Origin: an archaeon
Lineage (GTDB): Archaea; Hydrothermarchaeota; Hydrothermarchaeia; JALTZZ01; JALUTC01
DNA: 17,880 bases
Direction: 5' to 3'
Assembly (NCBI GenBank): GCA_027051265.1
Contig: JALTZH010000079.1
Coordinates: 1 to 17,880 of the forward strand
Of this stretch, positions 6,299 to 13,905 are shown in pieces; position 1 is the first letter of the stretch; every line of letters begins with the position of its first letter. Made by a program: the position numbers and the translations under genes. The notes below the pieces were generated by a model. That model saw nothing but the letters and a program-made list of their open reading frames with translations, did not search any database and had not been told where the DNA came from.

Positions 6299-7602
6299 GT
6301 GGCGAAGGGTGGAATTGAGTAAATCACGAGAAAAGTTAAAATTAAGGATACAAAGAGGAAACGAGAATTGATCTTAACGAGGACATGTAGAGTAAGATTA
6401 GCCGTGGATAAGGAAACGGAGGCAAAACTTTCCGAGCTTGGAGATATATTTGCGAAGTGTTGGAACTAGATAAATTATTTAAGGAGGAGGCAATTTTTCA
6501 GCGAAGTAGGAGCGGATTTTGCGACAACTGAGAAAAATGATTTATGAAAAGTACAAGAATGTTTTAAAGGTTAATGCTCAGCAAGTTTCGAGAAAGAGTA
6601 CTGAGGCTTGGAAGTCTTTTTTCAAACTTCTTAAACTTAAGAAGGAAAACAAACTACTATGCTTCATAATTCCAAGACTACCGGGATATAGAAAAGATAG
6701 AAAAAATAATAAAAGAGAATCCTTTTTGATCGTAAGGAACGATAGGTATGAGATTAAGGATGATTATATTTATCTGAAAGATTTTAAACTTAAGCTAAAG
6801 TACAGAGGTAGAATTCATTTAAAAGGAAAGCAAAGACGTCTCGAAATCCACTACAACAGTGTAAGGAAGAGATGATATGCACATATACCTTTCTACGTCA
6901 AGGAAAAAATCGTAAGAAACGAGTGGAGAAAAGTTCCATTAACACCTCGTGGAAATAAACAAGCAGGTATCGATTTAGGCGTCAATAACTTGTTCACAGG
7001 ATTCGTAGAAGATGGAACCACATTTTTAATTAGTGGAAGACTTTTGAAAACGGAAGCATTCTACTGGAGGAAAAGGATTGCCAAAGCTCAATCTAAAGGA
7101 GATTTAGATAGAGTTAGAAAGTACTACATCATCTGGAGAAGCAGGTTCGAAGCTTACGTTAGATCTAACTTAGGAGACTTATTCGAAAAATTGTATCATA
7201 TCGGCGTCTCGGTAGTAAAGGTTGGTTATCCTAAATACATTGCAATAGAACTAAATAAATGTTCAAAAGTTAACTTCGTAATAACAAGCCTCCGGAGCTA
7301 TAGAAAAATCCATCAGTCGATCAAAGATCATTGCGAGGAATATGGCATGAAATATATTCCAGTTGAAGAGAAGAGTACATCGAAGATTTGTCCTCTTTGC
7401 GGAGAAATCCATAACAATGGTAGAAAAATACAGGGGCTTATTTGTTTGTCCGAAGTATAGAAAAGCTGTGAATGCTGATCTAGTTGCCGCCCTCAACATC
7501 CTCCATAACGGCAAGTCCACCAATATGATGGATAGCCGTAATGAGTCTAAGACCGAACCCTTAAATTTACTCCTCGCTCTCGCTGGAACCCTTACCCTTT
7601 AG
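6299..7602 (+). pseudogene. tnpB: TnpB (OrfB) RNA-guided nuclease, inactivated by stops and frameshifts
   Basis: TnpB is the RNA-guided RuvC-like nuclease of IS605-type transposons and an ancestor of Cas12. Joining three frames restores a typical thermophile-type protein. Frame one gives LILTRTCRVRLAVDKE up to CWN, a TAG at 6467, then INYLRRRQFF and DFATTEK. A shift near 6530 enters the next frame: IYEKYKNVLKVNAQQVSRK to LEIHYNSVRKR, a TGA at 6873 where a Trp codon is expected (before YAHIPF), then the RuvC motif AGIDLGVNN with Asp at 6972 and SGRLLK. The zinc pair CPLC is at 7389-7400. A second shift near 7425-7435, in an A run, leads to RGLFVCPKY and NADLVAALNI with the last RuvC Asp at 7477. 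The second zinc pair reads CPKY, so a Cys has become Tyr (7456-7458). With two internal stops, two shifts and a lost zinc ligand, it is clearly dead. Confidence 0.9.
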
Positions 7603-7619
7603 GGTGGGGAGGAGGTCAG
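7594..7619 (+). other. Right-end hairpin and GGAGGAGG tail of the TnpB element
   Basis: ACCCT (7594-7598) and AGGGT (7601-7605) pair around a TT loop and overlap the last tnpB codons. They are followed by GGGGAGGAGGTCAG. In related elements the tnpB 3' end and this tail form the guide-RNA scaffold. Here it is probably a relic, given the broken protein. Confidence 0.5.
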
Positions 7620-7692
7620 ATACATCTTAGTAGAAAGATCAAAAACCACTTACACAATTAGGTTGCATTCTCACATTATTTATATAGGTTAC

Positions 7693-7760
7693 GAATACTG
7701 ATCTGCTCGCCGTCTTAGATATCCAGCATAGCAACGAATCCACGAACATTGTGAATCTCT
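7693..7760 (+). pseudogene. Fragment resembling a second TnpB C-terminus
   Basis: Read in one frame, this stretch gives NTDLLAVLDIQHSNESTN, which lines up without gaps with NADLVAALNILHNGKSTN of the tnpB pseudogene about 220 bases upstream. The DNA matches at more than half of the positions, including runs such as CTGATCT, GCCG and TCCAC. No further TnpB frame is found on either side. It may be the last piece of an older TnpB element, or a partial duplication that has drifted. It is too short to be certain. Confidence 0.45.
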
Positions 7761-7791
7761 TGGCCATTCATGTCGAAGAGGATGCCTTCCG

Positions 7792-7811
7792 AATTCAATA
7801 ATTTTTGAATT
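7792..7811. repeat. Inverted repeat in the rpoB2 upstream region
   Basis: AATTCAA (7792-7798) and TTGAATT (7805-7811) are perfect complements around a 6-base loop, followed by an A/T-only stretch. It lies between the transposon debris and the rpoB2 TATA box. It may be a terminator-like hairpin or a chance AT-rich palindrome. The rest of 7603-7883 holds only the TnpB-like fragment and the promoter. Confidence 0.35.
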
Positions 7812-7830
7812 TTAAAATTTTCTAACCAAA

Positions 7831-7878
7831 ATAAAAGAATTATATAATGTTATTTAAAGCTAGTTAATTTAACGTGAT
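7831..7878 (+). promoter_or_regulatory. Candidate promoter and ribosome-binding site of rpoB2
   Basis: TATATAA at 7841-7847 is preceded by purine-rich AAAAGAAT, a reasonable BRE plus TATA box. Transcription would then start near 7870. Just before ATG 7884, CGTGAT (7873-7878) resembles the archaeal ribosome-binding GGTGAT at good spacing. The site would drive rpoB2-B1-A1-A2 independently of rpoH. The evidence is by motif and spacing only. Confidence 0.5.
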
Positions 7879-7883
7879 TAGAT

Positions 7884-9413
7884 ATGTTAGATTTAAAACC
7901 TCTATCAATTGAATGGTTAAAAAAATCTGGAATTATAAAACATCATATAAATTCGTTTAATAGTTTCATAAGAAGAAAATTTCCACAAATTGTTAGAGAA
8001 CATGATAATATTCAGACAGGTACAGGTTACTTGATAAAATTCGGAGAAATAAAAGAACCTATATTCAAAGAAGACTATGTTGATTTCGGTGCGTTAAAAG
8101 TTTATAAACCTCTAGTTATCGAAGCCGATGGTTCAAAGAGGAAACTATATCCATTAGAAGCAAGGATAAGGAATCTCAATTATTTTGGGCCAATTACTCT
8201 TGAAATCGGTGTATATAAAAACGATGAAGAGTTGGATTATGGTGAAGTAACAATAGGAATGATGCCTGTTATGGTTAGATCGGAGTTATGTAATCTTTAT
8301 GGTTTGAGTTATGATGATTTTATAAGATTAAAAGAGGATCCTTTTGATCCTGGAGGATATTTCATAGTTAATGGTTCAGAAAGAGTTCTCATAATAATAG
8401 AAGATTTAACTCAGAACAGGATAATGTTAGAAAGAGAGGAAAAAGGTATGAAAGTTGTTGAGATTGCTAAAATTTTCAGCAAACGAGGTGGATTCAGAGC
8501 ACAGATAAAAGTTATAAGGGATAAGGATGGTATTCTTTACTGTGCATTCCCTTCTATTCCCGGTGGTGTTCCTTTAATAATTCTCATGAAAGCTCTAGGA
8601 TTAGAAAAGGATAAAGATATATACGATGCAATTATTTTAAGAGAGGATCCTGAAATTGCAAACGAAATATTAATAAACCTTGAAACCTTTGGTGATATAA
8701 AAACAAAGGATGAGGCAATGGATTATATAAGTAGAAAAATTGCTCCAGGACAAATTAAAGAATTTAGATTAAAAAGAACGGAACATGCTATAGATAAGTA
8801 TCTCTTACCACATTTGGGAGTAAATCCTGAAGATAGACTTAAAAAAGCAAAGTTTTTAGGTAGAATGGCATTAAAAGTTATAGAGTTTGGTCTTGGTAGA
8901 AGATTGGAAGATGATAAAGATCATTATCTAAATAAGAGATTAAGACTTGCGGAAGACCTTCTTGAAGATGTATTTAGAGTTGCTTTCTATAAATTTGTTC
9001 AAGATATGAAATATCAGTTAGATAGACTAATACATCGAGGGAAGAGAATATCCGTTAAAGTTATCGCTCGATCGGATATATTAACCGAACGTGTTAGGCA
9101 TGCACTTGCAACAGGTACGTGGGTTGGTGGAAGAACTGGTGTTTCTCAGCTTTTAGATAGAACGTGTTTCATGTCTACTATGTCTCATTTAAGAAGAGTT
9201 GTTTCTCCTTTATCAAGAAGTCAACCAAACTTTGAGGCAAGAGATTTACATGGTACTCATTGGGGTAGAATTTGTACTACAGAAACACCTGAAGGTCCAA
9301 ATTGCGGTTTGGTTAAAAATCTTGCTTTAGGATGTGAAATCACAACCGAAGTATCTGAAGAAAAGGTTGAAAAAGTTCTTAAAGATTTAGGTGTTATTTC
9401 TATAAGGAAGTGA
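7884..9413 (+). CDS. rpoB2: RNA polymerase subunit Rpo2 N-terminal half (B'')
   Basis: B'' is the N-terminal half of the second-largest polymerase subunit, forming the lobe, protrusion and fork parts of the catalytic cleft. The 509 residues carry GYLIKFGEI near the start, [21 protein letters not shown] around 158-178, and a C-terminal block [24 protein letters not shown], then [25 protein letters not shown], which is among the best-conserved stretches of all multisubunit polymerases. The protein stops right after that block, at the usual B''/B' split point, and rpoB1 begins within a few bases. The start is ATG 7884, preceded by CGTGAT. In archaea with an intact operon, rpoH is immediately upstream; here transposon remnants intervene. 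Confidence 0.97.
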   Translation: MLDLKPLSIEWLKKSGIIKHHINSFNSFIRRKFPQIVREHDNIQTGTGYLIKFGEIKEPIFKEDYVDFGALKVYKPLVIEADGSKRKLYPLEARIRNLNYFGPITLEIGVYKNDEELDYGEVTIGMMPVMVRSELCNLYGLSYDDFIRLKEDPFDPGGYFIVNGSERVLIIIEDLTQNRIMLEREEKGMKVVEIAKIFSKRGGFRAQIKVIRDKDGILYCAFPSIPGGVPLIILMKALGLEKDKDIYDAIILREDPEIANEILINLETFGDIKTKDEAMDYISRKIAPGQIKEFRLKRTEHAIDKYLLPHLGVNPEDRLKKAKFLGRMALKVIEFGLGRRLEDDKDHYLNKRLRLAEDLLEDVFRVAFYKFVQDMKYQLDRLIHRGKRISVKVIARSDILTERVRHALATGTWVGGRTGVSQLLDRTCFMSTMSHLRRVVSPLSRSQPNFEARDLHGTHWGRICTTETPEGPNCGLVKNLALGCEITTEVSEEKVEKVLKDLGVISIRK

Positions 9414-9418
9414 TTGTT

Positions 9419-11230
9419 ATGGAAGGTTTTGTTTATTTGAATGGTAGATTGATAGGAATTCATCCCAATCCAAAAGAATTAGCTGAAAAAATAAGAGAAT
9501 TAAGAAGAAAAGGAATCTTACCCAATCAGGTTAATGTTGTTTATTATGAAGATTTAAACGAAGTATATATTAATACAGATGCAGGTAGAGCTAGAAGATT
9601 ACTCGTTATTGTTAAAAACGGAAAACCTTTGGTTTCTGAGGATGATATAAAAGCAATAATTCAAGGAAAAAAGACCTTAGATGATTTACTGAGAGAAGGA
9701 AAAGTGGAATTCTTAGATGCCGAGGAAGAAGAAAATGCTCTTGTAGCAATATTTCCTAACGAAGTAACAAAAGAACATACGCATCTGGAACTTGATCCAC
9801 TCTTAATCTTAGGTGTTTCAGCAGGTAATATATGTTATCCAGAGCATAATTCTTCTCCAAGAAATACAATGGGAGCTGCAATGCAAAAACAAGCACTTGG
9901 ATTATCAACAGCAAACTTTCGATTAAGAACAGATACCAGAAGCTATTTGTTACACTATCCTCAAATACCTTTAGTTAAAACAAGAGTAACCGAAGTAATA
10001 GGATATGATCGCAGAGCTTCTGGTCAAAACTTTATAGTAGCTGTTTTAAGCTATCATGGTTATAATATGGAGGATGCTCTAATTATAAATAAAGCAGCTA
10101 TTGAAAGAGGTTTATCGAGATCAACATTTTACAGAACTTATGAAACGGAAGAGAGAAAATATCCAGGTGGTCAAGAAGATAGAATTGAAATACCTAGTGA
10201 AGAAGTTATAGGATATAGAGGAGAAGATGCATACAAAGCCTTAGATGTAGATGGAATTGCTATACCAGAAACATGGGTTGAATCTGATCAAGTCATTATT
10301 GGTAAAACATCTCCTCCTAGATTTTTAGAAGAAATTGTTGAATTTGGAGTACCAAAGGAAGAAAGACGAGAGACATCGGTTGCTGTTAGACATGGAGAAC
10401 GAGGCTATATCGATCAGGTAATCTTAACAGTTAGTCAAGAAGGTAACAAATTGGTAAAAGTTAAAGTAAGAGAAGAGAGAATAACTGAGATCGGTGACAA
10501 GTTCGCTTCTCGACACGGACAAAAAGGTGTTGTTGGATTAATAGCTAGACATGAAGACATGCCATTTACCGAAGATGGTATTGTTCCCGATCTCATAATA
10601 AATCCACATGCCATACCTTCAAGAATGACAATAGGACATGTTTTGGAAATGTTAGCAGGAAAAGTTGCATGTTTAAAAGGTGAAAGAATAGATGGTTCGG
10701 CATTTTCAGGATTAAAAGAGGGAGATCTTCGAAAGATGCTTAAGAATCTTGGTTTTAAGAGTAATGGAAAAGAAATTTTATACGATGGTATAACGGGAAA
10801 AGCTTATGAAGCAGAGATTTTCATAGGTGTAATTTATTATCAAAAGTTACATCATATGGTTGCTGGTAAGATTCATGCGAGATCGAGAGGTCCGGTAACA
10901 TTATTAACACGACAACCCACAGAGGGTAAAGCAAAAGAAGGAGGTTTGAGATTTGGTGAAATGGAGAGAGATTGCCTTATAGCACATGGTGCTGCAATGC
11001 TTCTTAAAGAAAGATTACTTGAAGAAAGTGATAAATATAAGATGCTTGTATGTGAAAATTGTGGTGGAATTGCATATAAGGATCATGTTAGGAATAAAGT
11101 TATATGTCCAATATGTGGAGAGACATCTAGATTTTCGGAAGTAGAAGTTTGTTATGCATTTAAATTATTATTAGATGAATTAAAAAGTATGGGTATTTTG
11201 CCAAGATTATTACTTGGAGAAAAGAGGTGA
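9419..11230 (+). CDS. rpoB1: RNA polymerase subunit Rpo2 C-terminal half (B')
   Basis: B' completes the second-largest subunit and supplies the wall, hybrid-binding and clamp-anchor regions. It begins [12 protein letters not shown] then [10 protein letters not shown]. It includes [39 protein letters not shown] and the catalytic-core stretch [15 protein letters not shown]. The C-terminal zinc ribbon has Cys at about 545, 548, 563 and 566. The length of about 603 residues is normal. I prefer ATG 9419, which sits a few bases after GGAAGTGAT. A GTG at 9410, overlapping the rpoB2 stop, would add three residues and is possible. Spacing to both neighbours shows translational coupling in the operon. 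Confidence 0.97.
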   Translation: MEGFVYLNGRLIGIHPNPKELAEKIRELRRKGILPNQVNVVYYEDLNEVYINTDAGRARRLLVIVKNGKPLVSEDDIKAIIQGKKTLDDLLREGKVEFLDAEEEENALVAIFPNEVTKEHTHLELDPLLILGVSAGNICYPEHNSSPRNTMGAAMQKQALGLSTANFRLRTDTRSYLLHYPQIPLVKTRVTEVIGYDRRASGQNFIVAVLSYHGYNMEDALIINKAAIERGLSRSTFYRTYETEERKYPGGQEDRIEIPSEEVIGYRGEDAYKALDVDGIAIPETWVESDQVIIGKTSPPRFLEEIVEFGVPKEERRETSVAVRHGERGYIDQVILTVSQEGNKLVKVKVREERITEIGDKFASRHGQKGVVGLIARHEDMPFTEDGIVPDLIINPHAIPSRMTIGHVLEMLAGKVACLKGERIDGSAFSGLKEGDLRKMLKNLGFKSNGKEILYDGITGKAYEAEIFIGVIYYQKLHHMVAGKIHARSRGPVTLLTRQPTEGKAKEGGLRFGEMERDCLIAHGAAMLLKERLLEESDKYKMLVCENCGGIAYKDHVRNKVICPICGETSRFSEVEVCYAFKLLLDELKSMGILPRLLLGEKR

Positions 11231-13905
11231 TTCTTATCAGATTAGAACAAAAACAAATAATCGGTATAAAATTTAATATAATGTCTCCTGAAACAATAAG
11301 GAAAATGGCAGTCGTTAAAATAGTAACTCCAGAAACATACGATGAAGATGGTTATCCTGTAGATGGAGGTTTAATGGATAGAAGGCTTGGAACAGTTACT
11401 CCAGGGCTTAGATGTAAAACGTGTGGAGGAAAATTTGGTGAATGTCCAGGACATTTTGGAGTAATCGAATTAGCTAGACCTGTTATTCATATCGGATATG
11501 CAAAATATATTGCAAAGATTCTTAAGGTTATATGTAGGAACTGTTCTAGAGTTAGATTAACAAAGGAAGAGAGATCAAAATTTTTAGAAAGATTAAAGAA
11601 ATATAAAGGAAGCATATTATTGTTTGAAATATTTGATGAAATAATAAAAACTGTAAAAGATAGAAAAACCTGCCCACATTGCAATGCTGTCCAGTATGAA
11701 ATTAAATTTGAGAATCCTTATAACTATGTAGAAATAAATCCTGAAGAGCAAGATAAAAGAAAGAGAGAGCGAAAACTAACACCAATAGATATAAGAGAAA
11801 GACTGGAAAAAATACCAGACGATGATCTAATATTCTTAGGTTTAGATGAAAATAATAGACCGGAGTGGATGGTATTAACAGCTTTACCTGTTCCACCGGT
11901 AACGGTGAGACCTTCAATAATATTAGAAACAGGTGAGAGAAGTGAGGATGATTTAACACATAAACTCGTAGATATAGTTAGGATAAATAAAAAGTTGATG
12001 GATGCTCTTGAAGCTGGTGCTCCACAACCTATTATAGAAGATTTATGGGATTTACTCCAGTATCATGTTGCTACATACATAAACAACGAAATTTCGGGAA
12101 TGCCACCAGCAAAACATAGATCTGGAAGACCTTTGAAGACGTTGGCACAAAGATTAAAAGGAAAGGAAGGTAGATTTAGAGGGAATCTCTCTGGTAAAAG
12201 AGTAAATTATTCTGCTAGAACAGTGATTTCACCAGATCCAAACCTAAGTCTTAATGAAGTGGGTGTTCCATTAGAAGTTGCAAAGGAATTGACAGTTCCG
12301 GTTAGAGTTACGATGTTTAACAAGGAATTTCTTAAACAATTGATAAGAAACGGACCTCACAAATATCCTGGAGCAAATTATATTGAAAGACCTGATGGTG
12401 TAAGAATTAATTTGGCAAGAGTAAAGAATCTGGATGAAGTTGCAGATAAACTTGATATAGGATGGGTTGTTCACAGACATTTAATGGATGGGGATATAGT
12501 ATTGTTTAACAGACAACCATCGTTACATAGGATGAGCATGATGGCACATATTGTTAAGGTATTACCTGGTAGAACATTTAGATTAAATTTAACTGTCTGT
12601 CCTCCTTATAATGCGGATTTTGATGGAGATGAGATGAATCTTCATGTACCTCAAACAGAAGAAGCAAGAGCTGAAGCAAGAATATTGATGTTAGTACAAA
12701 CACAAATATTGTCACCGAGATTTGGAGGGCCTATAATAGGATGTATTCATGATCATATCTCTGGATCCTATCTTTTAACAAAAAGAGGAACAAAAATATC
12801 CAGAGAGGAATTAATCGATCTATTATATATAGCAGGTATACTTGAAGATGTTTATAATAAATTAGGAGATAAAAAAGAATTTACAGGTAAGGAAGTATTC
12901 AGTTTATTCTTACCAGATGATATAAATATCAAGTTTAAATCAAAATTATGTAAATCTTATGGTTGTGAAAAATGTTTGGAAGAAAATTGTCCACACGATG
13001 CTTTTGTAGTAATAAGAAATGGTAAACTCATAAGAGGAGTTATCGATGAAAAAGCAATAGGAGCATTCGCTGGAGAAGTTGTAGATATTATTGCGAAGAA
13101 ACATGGACTAGAAGCTGCAAGAAAATTTTTAGATTCATATACAAAATTCATAATTGCATTTTTAATGCGTAGAGGATTTACTACAGGTATAGATGATGAA
13201 GACCTGCCCCAAGAGGCTATAGAGAGAATTGAGGAAGTATTACAGGAATCTATAAAGAAGGTTAAAGAAGTTATAAAAATGTATGAAGAAGGTTTACTTG
13301 AACCTTTGCCTGGAAGAAGTTTGGAAGAAACTCTTGAAATGAAAATTATGCAGATATTGTCCGAAGCTAGAGATACGTCGGGAAGAATTGCAAACGAATA
13401 TCTTGAGAAACAGAGAAAAGAGAATCATGCAAGAATCATGGCAATAACTGGTGCACGAGGATCTTTGTTGAACATAACTCAGATGGCTGCTTGTTTAGGT
13501 CAACAATCAGTTAGAGGTGAAAGAGTCAAAAGAGGATTTATAAATAGAGTTTTATCACATTTCAAGAAAGGTGATTTAGGTGCTAAAGCAAGAGGATTTG
13601 TTGCAAGTAGTTATAAGAAAGGATTACACCCAGTAGAATATTTCTTCCATGCAGCCGGTGGAAGAGAAGGTCTTGTTGATACAGCTATAAGAACAAGTCA
13701 ATCCGGATATATGCAGAGAAGACTGATCAATGCTCTACAAGATTTAAAAGTTGAATATGACGGGACGGTGAGGGATGCTAGAGGAGTTATCGTTCAATTT
13801 AAATATGGTGATGATGGCATTGATCCATCGAGAAGTGATTGGGGTAAAACTTTAGATGTTAAAAAAATAATTGAAGGTATCATAGGTGAAAAGCGTGAAC
13901 GTTGA
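11227..13905 (+). CDS. rpoA1: RNA polymerase subunit Rpo1 N-terminal part (A')
   Basis: A' carries the polymerase active site. The 892 residues show the clamp zinc motifs [16 protein letters not shown] (about 63-78) and CRNC with a later CPHC, the [20 protein letters not shown] and [20 protein letters not shown] switch/rudder region, [13 protein letters not shown], and [15 protein letters not shown] with the three Mg-binding Asp at 464, 466 and 468. A Cys cluster ([17 protein letters not shown]) lies around 578-594, and the end matches the bridge-helix region ([24 protein letters not shown]). The start is unclear. The GTG at 11227 overlaps the rpoB1 stop and is buried in the near-perfect ribosome-binding sequence GAGGTGAT (11224-11231). 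The next ATG, 11281, would remove the conserved IIGIKF. The GTG is used as the least bad choice. Confidence 0.96.
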   Translation: MILIRLEQKQIIGIKFNIMSPETIRKMAVVKIVTPETYDEDGYPVDGGLMDRRLGTVTPGLRCKTCGGKFGECPGHFGVIELARPVIHIGYAKYIAKILKVICRNCSRVRLTKEERSKFLERLKKYKGSILLFEIFDEIIKTVKDRKTCPHCNAVQYEIKFENPYNYVEINPEEQDKRKRERKLTPIDIRERLEKIPDDDLIFLGLDENNRPEWMVLTALPVPPVTVRPSIILETGERSEDDLTHKLVDIVRINKKLMDALEAGAPQPIIEDLWDLLQYHVATYINNEISGMPPAKHRSGRPLKTLAQRLKGKEGRFRGNLSGKRVNYSARTVISPDPNLSLNEVGVPLEVAKELTVPVRVTMFNKEFLKQLIRNGPHKYPGANYIERPDGVRINLARVKNLDEVADKLDIGWVVHRHLMDGDIVLFNRQPSLHRMSMMAHIVKVLPGRTFRLNLTVCPPYNADFDGDEMNLHVPQTEEARAEARILMLVQTQILSPRFGGPIIGCIHDHISGSYLLTKRGTKISREELIDLLYIAGILEDVYNKLGDKKEFTGKEVFSLFLPDDINIKFKSKLCKSYGCEKCLEENCPHDAFVVIRNGKLIRGVIDEKAIGAFAGEVVDIIAKKHGLEAARKFLDSYTKFIIAFLMRRGFTTGIDDEDLPQEAIERIEEVLQESIKKVKEVIKMYEEGLLEPLPGRSLEETLEMKIMQILSEARDTSGRIANEYLEKQRKENHARIMAITGARGSLLNITQMAACLGQQSVRGERVKRGFINRVLSHFKKGDLGAKARGFVASSYKKGLHPVEYFFHAAGGREGLVDTAIRTSQSGYMQRRLINALQDLKVEYDGTVRDARGVIVQFKYGDDGIDPSRSDWGKTLDVKKIIEGIIGEKRER

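Larger units (their letters stand above)
6222..7619 (+). mobile_element. Decayed IS200/IS605-type (TnpB-only) element between rpoH and rpoB2
   Basis: The element is recognised by its tnpB pseudogene and by hairpins at both sides. No TnpA (Y1 transposase) gene or remnant is seen, so it is either an IS1341-like tnpB-only element or one that lost tnpA. The right boundary is suggested by ACCCT-TT-AGGGT (7594-7605) followed by GTGGGGAGGAGGTCAG (7604-7619), which resembles the GC-rich hairpin and guide-RNA scaffold end found just after tnpB in thermophile elements (family knowledge, recalled). The left boundary is uncertain by a hundred bases or so. These elements do not duplicate target DNA, so no direct repeats are expected. 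Confidence 0.6.

Noticed and set aside
6050-7883. Possible CRISPR array or active guide-RNA nuclease system near tnpB
   Set aside because: There are no regularly spaced repeats beyond one 11-bp pair, and the nuclease gene is broken in several places.
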